Shown here: piece after piece, positions 51,236 to 62,381 of the stretch
How the letters are laid out: each line of letters opens with the position of its first letter
How positions within the stretch are numbered: the first letter of the stretch is position 1
From: Cafeteria roenbergensis
Lineage: Eukaryota; Sar; Bigyra; Bicosoecida; Cafeteriaceae
DNA length: 64,000 bases
Direction of reading: 5' to 3'
NCBI GenBank assembly: GCA_008330645.1
Contig: VLTN01000019.1
Coordinates: 62,001-126,000, forward strand
Translations under genes and position numbers: made by a program
Notes under the pieces: generated by a model
Told to the model about the DNA's origin: nothing
Database searches by the model: none
Seen by the model: the letters and a program-made list of their open reading frames with translations, nothing else

Positions 51236-53883
51236 TCATGCGCCTGGCCGGAACGCGTTCTCCGGGTTGCACACGCAGGCGTCCCAGAGGGCGAGGCCGG
51301 GCATGCCGCGTTCCAAGAACATGAGGGCCTCTGTCTCGTTGAAGGGCTTCCCGCAGCAGGGCACCACGTCGAAGGACACGTCCTCGTACTGGGAGACTCC
51401 GCGCGTGACCGTGGCGCGGTGGTTGGCAGCAGTCGCCTCGAGGTTCGCCAGCACGGTCGCGTACGGCTCCAGCGTTGTGTTGAGGGGGCGCGACTCGCCG
51501 TAGTCCCAGCGGAGGTCGAAGAGCAGGGGCGGGTCGTGCGGGGTCGCCGGCTCCAGGCCGAAGCCCGGCCGGGTGAAGAAGTGCGCCTTGTAGTCGCCCT
51601 GGCGGATGGCGTACAGCTTGTCTGCGCGCCAGAAGTAGATGGCCTCGTGGACCTGGGGGATGGGGGGCGGCACCTGCGGTTGGCCAAGCTCTGCCGGCCC
51701 GAGGCCGAGCCGCTGGCGGGCCTGCGTGGCGACGTCGTTCATGCTCAGCGGGGACTCAAGATACGTTCCGTTGACGTGAGCCCAGAAGCTGCGGCCGTCG
51801 AGGGTGACCCCGCCCGGGAGGCGCAGGCCGGCGGCCTCGGCAAAGGTCGGCATCACGTCCATGATTGTGGTGGGCGTGGAGACGACCTGCCCCGCGGGCA
51901 CCCGGCCGGGCGACACCACGATGGCGGGGTTCACCATGCCGCCCTGCCACGTGGAGCCCTTTCCGCCCTGCGGGTGGTGGCTTGGGAGGAGGGGAGGGGC
52001 GGGTGGGGGGGGGGGGGAACAAGTAAGGCGTCCGGGTGCAGCGCGGCGGCGTGCGCCGTCACTTGCGACCCACGACGGTGCGCGCACGAGCGCTGCTTCA
52101 GAGGCTGGCGCGAGAGCGCCGAACCCTTCCCGGAGGCAGGGCGACCAGCGAGGGCAGCTGCCCCGGCGGAGCAGAGTGGCCAACTCACCCTGAGAGGGCC
52201 GTTGGACCCGCCGTCCTGCGCCGTGCCTCGGGCGCCCGGGAGGCCGCTGGAAGGGTCGATCCAAGCGCCGTTGTCGGAGCTGAGAAGCACCATGGTGGAG
52301 TTCAAGAGGCCGTGGCGCTCCAGCGCCTCCATGATGATGGCTACGCTGCCGTCCATCTGCGCCGTCATGTCGCCGTACGCGCCGCGGGTGCTGGTGTTCT
52401 GGTAGCCTGGGGCGGCGAAGAGCGGCACGTGGCTCTCCTCGTAGTGCACGAACAGCGTGAAGGGCTGGCCGCGCAGGGGTGCCGGGGACAGGGGACCGAG
52501 TCCGGCAGGGTTGGGGGTGGTGGCGTTGCCCGTCGCCACAGTTTCGATGATCTGGAGCGCGCGCTGCGTGTAGCGAGGGGTGAGGGTCAGAAGGTCCGTG
52601 GGCTGCTCGACGATGCGAACGTTTTCGTGCAGGCTCATGGGGGGGAAGACGATGGATTCGGGGAAGGGACCGGGGAAGCCTGCGGGCGCGGCGGCCCGTT
52701 GGAGAGCGACGCAGGGAAAGGGGGGGTGAAGAGCAGGTGTGGCCACTCTGAACGCCGCGACAAAGGACCTGCTTGGAGGCGCGGCGCGGCGCCGGCCGAG
52801 TGATTCGGTGGCGCGCAGGTTCCGCCCCGCGCGCATGCCCCCTCCCGTGTGCGCAGAGCGGCACCGCGAGCATGAGCGCCGCCTGCTCGCGCGCCAGAGG
52901 CTGCTCCAGGCTCTCGCCGTGCCAGCGCGAGACTCACCCTCCTCGTGGCTGTTGAGCAGGCCGAAGTAGTAGTCGAACCCGCCCGCTTGCGTGGGCGTGC
53001 AGCCGCCCTTGACGTTCGAGCCGCAGTGGTACTTTCCCACCAGAGCAGAGTACGCGTGCGAGGCATTGCGCAGCCACTTGGGGATGGTAACCTCGGAGTT
53101 GGGGAGGCAGCCCACGGAGACAGGCATGAACACGCGGAAGATCTCGTCCAGGGGGAAGGACTCGTTGGTGTAGACTCCCGATCCTGTGGTGCAAACGGCG
53201 AAAGAGGGGCCCATGCTCGCGGGTGTGAGTGAGAGAGCAGCGGTGGGGAGCCTGAGGGGGGGGGGGAGAGGGGGGCAACTACGGAGACGCGTCGCGCGGA
53301 CTCACGAATCGGAAGGCGCGCAGTGAGCATGCTGGCACGAGACGGGGAGCACAGCGGCTGGGTGTGAAACTGGGTCAACTTGGCTCCTGCAACGGGGTTG
53401 CACGGGGAGGGAGAGCGCGCGGCGGGCGACGCTGGCGAAAGCTTCAGAGAGGGAAGCGAGAAAGTATCGGCACACGCCGAGGAGGCCGAGCACGACGGCT
53501 CCAGCTCGGCGGCAGCATCGCTTACCCATCTCGGCCAGCCTGTTGATTGCTGGAGTTTGCGTGTTGGGGGAGCCGAACGCTCCGAAGTCCCCGACTCCGA
53601 TGTCATCTGCAAGTTGAGCGGAGCAGCAGCGCGGTTGCGGTTCCCATCGGCCCGGCAGGCGCGCGGTCAGCGCGGGGGCGTGCCTTTGTCGCGCTCCCTC
53701 GAACTGAATCCCCACTGCCCTGAGCCCCGAGGCCGCACAGTGGGTGGGCTCGCTGCGAAGCCCAAGAGGTCAGCAGCGCTCACCACCAAGAATGACCACA
53801 AGGTTCCGCAAGGGCTCCAGGCCCGCAGCGCGGCCAGCCAGCGACGCCGCCAGTGCGGCGGCGAGCAGTGCTGTCACCCGCAT
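51236..53883 (-). CDS. secreted sulfatase (arylsulfatase type)
   Basis: Six exons: 53784-53883, 53526-53606, 53306-53386, 52938-53183, 52189-52679 and 51236-51967; 576 residues. A signal peptide (VTALLAAALAASLAGRAAG) precedes NLVVILGDDIGVGDFGAFG, the first metal-binding strand, made only by splicing. The formylglycine motif CSPSRASMLTARLP (Cys at residue 73) follows, then SGVYTNESFPLDEIFRV, YSALVGKYHCG (catalytic Lys-x-His), HYEESHVPLF, VLLSSDNGAW (metal Asp-Asn) and LRGGKGSTWQGGM. All steps of the type I sulfatase active site are present. For exon 4 I chose the acceptor giving RLP-IRSGVY, the family wording. The Cys needs a formylglycine-generating enzyme, encoded elsewhere. Likely extracellular or lysosomal hydrolysis of sulfate esters, possibly of polysaccharides. 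Confidence 0.92.
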
Positions 53884-54126
53884 CTGGTCTTCACGGCCCT
53901 CCTGGGGCGCGTGCGAGTGAGACAGGCTTGGGGCGCGTGCGGCAGAGCGCGAGCCAATTGCAGCGGCGCTTGTTGGACGGTCGGCGAGCACGTGCCGGCG
54001 GCGCCTCAGCAGAGGGGAGCTCGCACCGCGCACACACGCGCTCTCTCGCTCTCACACACCCGGTCCCATGCGTCACGCCGGCCCCCTCCCTTGCGCGTCT
54101 CTCCTTGCGCCCAGCTGCGGCCGCCG

Positions 54127-55247
54127 TCAGTCGCGCTTGGCCTTGACCGCCTGCGACTTGCGCCACTCGGCGGTGGAGCGCCAGTATGCGAGGAACTGGA
54201 CGAAGAGGGTGATGTTCAGCGCCGCGGAGACCACGAAGGAGCCGGTGACCACGATATCGTCCGTCTCGGCCATCGCCGTGAAGATGCGCGCGGAGGTGCC
54301 GGCGGCCTGCAGGAAGAGCGTGATGACCGACTGGGTTCCCATGTGCCCGTTGGCAAAGTTGGTCGCGATCTGGGGCACGCGGGCGCCGATGAAGAGCACC
54401 GTGTTTGCGATGTAGAGGCCGGTGAGGAGGGCGAGCGCCTGGCCCTCCGGCTTGTTCACGCCGATGTTGGCCCAGGCGTATGCCAGCGCGTCCTCCCAGT
54501 GAGCCAGCTCCTTGTAGTCCCCGCCCCGGGACTCAACGAAGGCGATGAGGGACACGGCCCAGGGGAGGGCCTGGCCCACCACGAAGATGAGGGCGTAGGC
54601 CGCGAGCCAGAGACCGCTGGGCCGAGGGTCCACCTGCTTGGCGGCCGCGGCCTTGCCCTTCTTGCCCGAAGCCGCGACCTTGGCCGCGCCGGCACCGAGG
54701 ACCAGGACGAGGGCGAGGATGACCGCGTTCTGGATGGCGATGAGGGGGGACTCGCCGTACGACGAGAGAGGGTTTCCCATCTGCGCGTTGTAGGCCGCTG
54801 CCCACGTGTTGCCAATGAGCTCCGTGAACGTGGCGCTGAAGCTGATGCCGCCCGCACTGCCCACCGCGACCATGTTCAGGATCTGGGGGATCTTCACGAT
54901 GGCGGCACCTGCGGTCGCGAAGCGGGCACGACAGGGCCCGTGCCGGGCGGGAGATTGCTTGCCAAGCAAGGCTGCGCCGGGCGAGGGATTGCGCACAAGG
55001 CCCGCGACACGGCGAGCTTACCGAGCGAGATGCCGTAGCCAACGGTCTTCGCCAGCGCCTTCTTGGCGCACGGCACGTCAAGCTGGTGCTCCACGGCCAG
55101 GGTCTGGAAGCACTCGGGCGTGAACACGAACCACACCATCTCGGGCGCCACCGCGTCGTCCGCCGCGGGAATGGCGGCGCTCCTCGCCTGAGACAGCGCA
55201 GCAGCCGCGACGAGGCACGCAGTCGCAATCGTGAACACTCCGCGCAT
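54127..55247 (-). CDS. MPDU1: MPDU1-like PQ-loop membrane protein
   Basis: Exons 55022-55247 and 54127-54908, phase 1, 335 residues. A signal-like N-terminus (FTIATACLVAAAALSQARS) precedes TPECFQTLAVEHQLDVPCAK, the MPDU1 opening with its two Cys. The first PQ loop IVKIPQILNMVAVGSAGGIS is formed next to the splice, followed by TFTELIGNTWAAAYN and SYGESPLIAIQNAVIL; the second PQ loop is GARVPQIATNFANGHMGTQS, then SARIFTAMAETDDIVVTGSF. MPDU1 is an ER protein needed for use of dolichol-phosphate mannose and glucose in N-glycan and GPI synthesis. A charged loop (KVAASGKKGKAAAAKQ) is longer than usual. The C-terminus is basic (KSQAVKAKRD), consistent with ER retention. Confidence 0.9.
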
Positions 55248-55546
55248 GCTTCCGGGGACGCCAAGTGCCCAGCCAAGCGGACAGGCAGCAAGGCAGCACC
55301 GCGCACGGGCTCTGCAGGGGGCCGTCGCGTGGGGATTGAGCCGGGGCCGCGCGCGAGTGCGTCCGCTCTGTGCGTGCGAGCGGCCCGGCGCGCAGTGTCT
55401 ATGCGGGCGATCCTCTCCGGCGGTGCAGCCTGGAAGTGGCGCGGTAGTCGTGCTGCAAAGCCATCGTCTGTGGCCATTGGCTGCCAGGACGCCGAGCAGA
55501 GCTTCGCCGAGCAACTCGGCCACAGCCACACCCGGAGTCCGACCCG
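55248..55546. promoter_or_regulatory. divergent promoter region
   Basis: 299 bases between the MPDU1-like gene and the secreted coiled-coil gene; no motif recognised. Confidence 0.4.
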
Positions 55547-56928
55547 ATGCGAGCGCTGTGGCTGGTCCTCGTGGCCGCGGTGGCGCTGGCATCCGCCAGG
55601 AGGTGCACCCCCGGGAGCTTGGCGGAGCTGGCTTCGACTCTCAAGCCCGTAGTGGCGGCGTGCGAGGACGCCGAGTGCTCGCCGGAGTGCCGCGAGCTCA
55701 TTGCCGCCCCTACGACCGTGACCAAGCAGGCAAAACGGTGCATCGGTGAGCCATTCGGGCCCTGCTTGGTCTAGCCCTGCCCGCTCCGCACCGGGCTGCG
55801 TCGGCCCGCTGGAGGAGGGATAGCGCACCGCTCCTGGGCACCGCTTGCGACTCCCCCGCTTCCGCCTTGACGCTCCCGCCGCTGCTTTGTGCGAGCCCCT
55901 GCGCTGCGCGTGCTGCAGTTGCCATCCGGGCAGGCCACGCGTCGGCCAGCGCCGTGGAGCCGGCAGTGCGAGACATTATCCTACGCGGGCAGGACATCGT
56001 CCAAGGTCAGTGCAATTCGCTTGCGCCGCCCCTCCGCCTGCCGGGCGCCATGCCGAGCGCTGGCCAAGCCCTCGCCGGTTTCCGGTGTCGATGGGCCACC
56101 CGCTCTCCCCGCCCCTCCCGTCGCAGGCTGCAAGGCACAGGCGGAGGAGCCGCCACAGCCCGCAGCGCGCTCACAGTCCGATGCGTCCCCGAGCCCTGCG
56201 CCAAGCGCTTCTCCGGCGCCCAGCGGGCCGCCCAAGGCGGACGCGGCCGAGCTCGCTGCGCTCAAGGCTGACCACGACGCGGCCAAGGCCAAAGTGCATG
56301 CCCTGGGCGGCCGTGTGGCGGCACTGGAGCGGGCGGCCGGGCGCAAGGACACCGGAACCGGCAAGGCCGCTCAGCAGACCCTGGCCGCCGTCGATGCCCA
56401 GACCGATGCTGTCGCCGACGCTGCTAATGCAGCCGTAGAGGAGGGCGTGAAGGACATCACGGCGCTCGCTGACGTAAGTTGTCCGGCTGCTCACGTGCTG
56501 CTGTTCAGGCCGCTCCCCGACCTGCTTTCGAGCGCCGCGCCAGTGGTTCGTTCGGCGGCCAGCCTGTCATAGTAGCTGCAGTTACACACTCCATGGTGCT
56601 GTCATAATTGACACTATGACACAGCCTTCCTAGCACCCAGTGCGCAGCTGCCTCTGCTCCCGACCGACCGCGCCCGATGTCCCCGCAGCAGATGGAGGAG
56701 GCCCAGCGCGTGGCCGTGCTGCAGCAGAAGCAGGTGAAGTCCAAGTCCACGCTTGCGCTGGAAAAGGCGCTGCAGGCAGACGAGATCACGGCGGGGAGCA
56801 TGCAGACGCAGGAGGCCTTTGTGAAGGATTCGCTTCGCAGGGCAGCTGAGCAAACCAAGGTGGTTGAGCAGCAGGTGGCGGACGCAACCAAGCTGATCGA
56901 GGACCAGCAGGCAGCGGGGCCCTCCTGA
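55547..56928 (+). CDS. secreted protein with Cys-rich head and coiled-coil tail
   Basis: Exons 55547-55745, 55919-56005, 56127-56473 and 56689-56928; 290 residues, phases 1, 1, 0. Signal peptide MRALWLVLVAAVALASA, then a short region with CEDAECSPECRE and two further Cys, likely a small disulphide fold; intron 2 uses the less common donor GTCAGT. A Pro/Ser/Ala linker follows. The rest is a coiled coil (ELAALKADHDAAKAKVHALG, QQTLAAVDAQTDAVADAANA) continued in exon 4 (KSTLALEKALQADEITAGSM, RRAAEQTKVVEQQV). No membrane anchor after the signal peptide. I recognise no family; an extracellular or vacuolar structural protein is possible. Its exon 3/4 intron includes an AT-richer segment at 56575-56635. 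Confidence 0.75.
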
Positions 56929-57139
56929 TCGCGGGGGGCATTCTGGCTGGTCTCGCGGCTGCGCCGTGACGTCGCGTGCATGCGTTCTCGCGCACCGCGA
57001 CGAGGTGCAAGTTTGTTGTTCAATGCCTTGGTTCGTGGTGGTCAAATTCACGCAGCGCCAAGCGCACAAGGTCTCAGCAAGGCACAGCGCAACGCTCTCT
57101 CGCCGAGCCACTCGACAGCACAGAAGCTGCCAGGACCGG

Positions 57140-60100
57140 CTACTGGTCTTCGGCTGCAGCCTCACGCGCGCCGCTCGCCGAGTCAGGCCCTCCCTCGTCC
57201 AGACGCGCCGGGCCGTCATCGCTTGGTGGAGCTGCCGGAGCGCGAGGTGGTCGCAATGATGCTGTCTTGGCAACGGCAAAGACGTCAGGCGGGCCCGCTT
57301 CTGCAGCGCGGGCACCCGAGGTCGGCGAGCGCTGCGCTTCCGACCGCTGCCGCCCGGCAGAGCCGAGAGACGAGGCTGCCTGTGGTGTTGAGACTTCCTC
57401 CACCGGGTGCAGGGTCCTTAGGCTGAACGACACTGACCGCGGCAGGCTTGAGAGCGCCGTGAGTACGGGCCCGGGAGCGCGGGCGGCCCCGTCCGCGGGA
57501 GCTGGCGCCCCCTCGGCCAGGAGGTGGCGGGTGTGTGGCAGAGCGAGGGAGTGCCTCGAAGCCACGGAGTGGCCCGTGCTGGCGCGGCCGGCGACGCCAG
57601 CCCACCGTTTCGGCTGGCTAGGCTGCGTCGGCCTGTCGGAGGGCGCGATCGCCAGCATCGAGCGTGCCCTGATCAGCTGGTTGGGAGTGATCATGGGGCG
57701 GGTGTACCTCGGAGGGGGTGCAGGCTTGTCGCGGCCGCTGAAGGACCCTCCTCTCCGGCGCCGGGGCGCAGTTGGGGCGTCTTCGTGGACCGAGCCGGAG
57801 CGCTGCCTGCGCCTGGGTCTGTCGGCGTCTTGAGGGCTGAGGGGCTGGTCAGGCATCTCAAGGCCCAGGGTGGAGAGCGTTGGGACCGAGTCCCATGCAG
57901 CCCTGCCGGTGACCGCAGCCATCGAGGACGCGTGCGCCGAGGGTGGCTCGCGCTCGTGGCTGCTCTCGCGCTCGATGGGGCTCTCGCTCTCCGATGACTC
58001 CGCAACTTCCTCGTCGCTCCAGGATTCCTCCTTGGGGCCGTCAGCGCCCTCGCCTGCTTGGCTTGTGCGGTCCGGAGACGAGGGCCCGCCAGTCTTCGGG
58101 GAGTGGCTCTCGTGGGCGTCGTGCGACGTCTGCTTGCTGGGTGACACGCCGCCTTGGCTCCCAACGCTTGCGTCCTCTGGGATGGCTGGCGGGGCTGCGG
58201 CTCCTCCGGGCAGAGCAACGCCCATGGCGAAGGGGCCGGTGCCAGGTGCGCTGGACCGCCGCATGGAGTGTCCGGCAGACGAGTGAAGCTGGCTATGCCC
58301 CATCGCGCTGGCTGATGCTACGGCCCTGAGATGCGAAGGGCCTTGCTGACGCCGGGCCGAGAAGAAGAACGGGACTCGGCTCCCTTGGGACGTCGGGGTG
58401 GACGCCGTTCCCTGCTGCCCCGAGGCCTCCCTTGGGAGCTGGAACGAGTCGGTACGGAAACTGTGTGCGCTTGCGCTGCCGCTGCTGGCGACGGGCTCGC
58501 GAGCAGCCGCCCCGGGTGGGCCGTCCCTCGCGCAAGCCAGGGAGCTTCGGCGAGACCGCACGGGCGATGGCGACTGGCCTCTCATCGGCGCCACGGCTGG
58601 GCTCCCGTCGTCGATGTACACATCGTCGTCGACCCAGTTCGAAACGTCGGGGTCCAGGATGTCGCTGTCCCGACGCCCGCGCAGCGACGGCCGCCGCTTC
58701 GTCCGCGCGGGACGCAGTGCCGGCGACCCGCCATGACTGGGCATTGGGGACATGTCCCATTCCTCGGAGTCCGGAAGGCGAACCATGGGAGGGAGCCGGC
58801 TGCTTTGCGCAGCCTCTTGCTCTTGCTGTGACCGCGCAATCGCTGCCCTTAGCACCGAGTCGTCCACCGTCCCGCGTCGCTTGCGGCTCCGCACTGCGAA
58901 CTCTTCCTGCGCGGTCGGGAACCGCTGCAGCCATCGCACACACTTCCTGGCGATGTCGCGCCTTCGGGCGCGAATGGACTTGTCCAGCGAAGACACAACC
59001 CGCTGGCGCATTCTTGGAAAGTGCAGCAGAGTGTCGTGCAGCGCCTCGAAGGTGAGCACCCGAACGTCGCAGTGCGTTCTAGCTCGGGCAGACACCAGTC
59101 GCACGCACGACCCAGGAGGGTCTGCGTTGACAAGGGCACGGAAGCGGGGGGGGGCAGGGAAGGGGAAGGAGGTTGCGCGCGGCGCACGTGGTAGGCGCTG
59201 CTTGCGCCAAGGCGCGCTTGCAGCGCCCGCTCGCCAGAGCGCGGATCTCACCAAGCAATGCTAGTTCGCCAAAGAAAGCGTCTTGGGACTTGCTCGTCAG
59301 GGTTTGCACACGAAACCGTCCCCACTTCAGAAGGTCAACGGAGCCTTGCGTGAGGATGAACAGCTTATCCGCCGGGTCTTCTTCCACCGCGACGTACTCT
59401 TCTGGCGGAAAGTGTTGGTGGCTCATGCTTAGAATGATGCGAGTGACGAACTCCGGCGTTGTATGCCATAGGAACCTGGTGCGCTTGAGGACGGCGCTGT
59501 TGATGACAATTGCCAGCTTTGCCTGCAGCTGCGGAGACAGGTCCGTCAGCAAGTCTCGCTCCTTCTCGTCCCACGATCTGCCTTTGGACGATCGTTCGGC
59601 CAGGTAGGTGCGAATGTTTGCTTGTAGCGACGCCGGGACGCCACGGAACGCCATGTACGAATTGATGTCGTCCATTTTCTCTTGAAACGCCGTCTTGTCG
59701 CGCTGCATCCCCACCGCGACGGTGATGATATTGGTGAGTCCGTAGGTGTACATCGTGGAGCCAATGATCATTGCGATGACGCTCAGCACGCGCTCTGACG
59801 GCGATACGGCTGCAATGTCGCCATAGCCGACTGCGAGGGAGGGAGCGCTCGAGGTCCCGGGCGAGGGTCAGTGTGCGGAGAGCAGCGCGCGCAGCGGCGC
59901 GGGGCCCGCGCTTGTGATTCAGCCATGCAGCAAGGATGACGGAAGGGCAGCGCGATGGGTGGGAGGAGGGCTCTGGCAGTGGCTCACCGGTCGTGACGGT
60001 TGTCAAGGCCCAGTAGAAGGAGGCCATGTACTGCTCGAACAGGGAAGCGCCTACCAGGTTCTGGTCTTCGATCCAGCTCAGGTGGCTTCCACTGGAAGCC

Positions 60101-61398
60101 TCCGAGCTGCCAACCAAGAAGAATGCGCACGCAATCCAATGGGCAGCGAAGAAGATGGCCACAAAGTAGCGCGTCACTGTCGATACCGCATGCTTCACGA
60201 CGAACGCCCTCTCCCATCGCGTGAACACCTGGCTCAGCCGCAGGATTCGGAGCATTTTGACAGCCTTGAAGATGCGGATCATCTGGCTGATGCGGAGCAT
60301 TGAAGGCGCTCGCATTCCCGCGGAAAGCTCTGGGTTGTAGGCGTCGGGGGCTGCAATGATGAAGAAGACCTCGTACGGAATGGCGCTTACAAAGTCGATC
60401 GCAAACCATCCCCGGAGGTAAGTCCACACTATTACCTCGGGATCCAGGACGACAGCGCCCGAATCCGTTACGATGCCGGTGCGGAAGTTAAGGAACAAGT
60501 CGGCGATGAACAGCAAATCCACGAACCTGTCGAACCAGAATAGCCCGTCGACTTCTTCGGAGACGTCAAACGCAATGCGAAAGCTGATGACGAACGCATT
60601 GTACGAAATGACGAGCACCAGCAGGACGTCCCACCGGGTGCGAAGCCAGCTGAAGGGATGAATCAGGTGCTGCTTGGATGCAACTCGGAGAGCGTGATTG
60701 CGTCGCCGGGTTTCCTCCTCGTCTGCTCGAAACGCGGACGACTCCAGCAAGGAAAAGACCTCGCGCATTTGACGCGTTTCCTTTCGCTCCAAGTCCGCGG
60801 GGTCGTCTTGGTCCGAGGAAGCGGCAGGGGGCCCTTGGTCGTCAGGACAGGCAGCTGCGCCTGCTTCTGCGGCGTCCGACTTGCGGAAGTCCACGTCTCC
60901 CTCGTCGTCGCCGCTGTCCTCCCCAGCGGCGCCATTCACCCTCTGCGTCTGCTCTAGGGCCGGCCAGACGCAAAAGCAGCGCGCCGCAGTCCCGACACAG
61001 CAGCGACGGAAGCGGCCTCCGCACAACCGAGGCGTCAGGCAACGGCAGCACGCCGAGCTTGCTCCGCTTTGCGCCGACGGGGAGCCGTCTCCGCTGCCCT
61101 CCTCGGCGTCTGATTCATTGTCCTCGAGACCAGGAGCCCTGCGGATCCCCCAGGCATTGCTGCTCGTCGAGTTGCTCCTCCGAGTGCGCGTCTGGGCCCA
61201 CGAGGCCAACGAGCCAATTGACACGTCGCCCGGGATCCCGCCGCCGCGCAGGCTGCTGGCCCGGGAGGCCACGTCCTTGCTGTCGGGGGAGGACTGCGAA
61301 GGGCCGATGCTGAGGGCGGGAACCTTGGGGCTGGGGCAGCGAGCGCTCAACCCCAACGGGCTGGCGCGCCGCGCCAGCTCGAGTTCTGCGTGCGCCAT
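57140..61398 (-). CDS. voltage-gated potassium channel with cyclic-nucleotide-binding domain
   Basis: Exons 59988-61398, 59252-59830 and 57140-59121 (phases 1, 1), 1,323 residues. The N-terminus is Ser/Glu-rich. S1 begins WDVLLVLVISYNAFVI; S4 is MLRISQMIRIFKAVKMLRIL with regularly spaced Arg/Lys; the selectivity filter TTVTTVGYGDI is made by splicing exons 1 and 2. S6 (VIAMIIGSTMYTYGLTNII) leads to a C-linker (FRGVPASLQANIRTYLAERS) and the CNBD: EEYVAVEEDPADKLFILTQG, DAFFGELALLG, HCDVRVLTFEAL. GYGD and the linker place it with KCNH/HCN/plant Shaker-type channels, passing K+. Phosphate-cassette wording (FGELALLGDPPGSCVR) lacks the R-T/A-A of good cAMP binders, so nucleotide control is uncertain. 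The ~600-residue Ser/Pro/Gly tail is unusual. Confidence 0.9.
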
Positions 61399-62381
61399 GC
61401 GAAGGTTTCTGGCAAGCTGCTTGCCGGAGGGCCGCCTTGCCCGTCACGCGGGTCGCTACGAGTGCCGGCTAGTGCCAGCTAGCCGTGTCGTGCCCGTGGG
61501 CGAGGGCTGGCACGCTCGAGGTCGGGAGCGAAGTTGAGCTTGGCAGGTGGCGCGGACCTGTGTCGCGAGCCAGTTCGGCGGCTCACGAAGCCGCACGCCG
61601 AGTCGCGGGTGCAGGCAAGTGCACTTGCGTCTCTGCTCGCTCGACAGCCAAGGGGATGCAGCCAGTTCGCAGCAAGGGCGCAAGGGGCGAGTGCGCGCGT
61701 TCGTTGAAGGAAGCAAAGGCCTCCGGTGAAATGCAGCTGATTGGTTGGCGTGGGCGGGTGGTCACACACCCCGCTGCTGGCCACGGGCGCCCTTGGCAAC
61801 CCAGAGCGAGTTCCCCGGCTGGAAGGGCCAGCCCACAGCGCAAGAAGACACTGTGTGCCCACTGTGTCCGCGTGTGACGTCCAGTGCGGGGAGGCTGTGC
61901 AGCGTTTCAGGCAGCGCGCATGGCGGCGCGTGCAAGGCCACTGGTGCAGAGGGCGAGGAGCCGCCTTTCGGTCGCTCCCACCAAAATCTGGGCGCAGGGG
62001 GCGGGCACGGAGCGTCGAGATCGTGCCGCTCGGAGGACGGCGTGCAAGACGTGGCTTTGCAGCGCTGCAAACGGCGGCGCAACCGAGCGTGGCTTGCCAG
62101 CTTGGTTGGTGGTCGGCCAAGGGTGCCGACTCGACGCACGGCAGGCCAGTTCGCCGCTTCGCAGACACATGCACGCACACGCGCACACTCCTGCAAAGGC
62201 CAGTGGCCAGCCGCCGATGCTGGTGCATCCTGCCGAGCGCGCAGGCTGTTGTTCCGGCCAGGCAGAGCTGCGGGCGCTGGCGACGCTCCACGGCGCTTGC
62301 GCAGAGAGTGGCCTCCACGCGCCGAGGGACGGCCGGAGGAGCAAGCTCCCTGGCCCTGCCCCCACGGCGGCGCTGTCTTCC
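61399..62381. other. intergenic or 5' region upstream of the last gene
   Basis: About 980 bases. Starts with the potassium channel promoter. From about 62223 the frame used by the last gene is open, and acceptor-like CAG sites occur (e.g. before GCAGAGCTG near 62271), so an upstream exon of that gene is possible. A CA/AC-rich stretch is at 62160-62190. No other gene is supported. Confidence 0.45.

Noticed and set aside
46413-51272. 1,619-codon minus-strand frame as a real gene
   Set aside because: It is antisense to the conserved ABCC transporter and has low-complexity His/Gly/Glu content typical of reverse translation of such genes.
53186-53230. Start of sulfatase exon 4 further upstream (including MGPSFAVCTT)
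   Set aside because: No AG acceptor gives the right phase there, and the acceptor before SGVYTNESFP restores the family sequence RLPIRSGVY.
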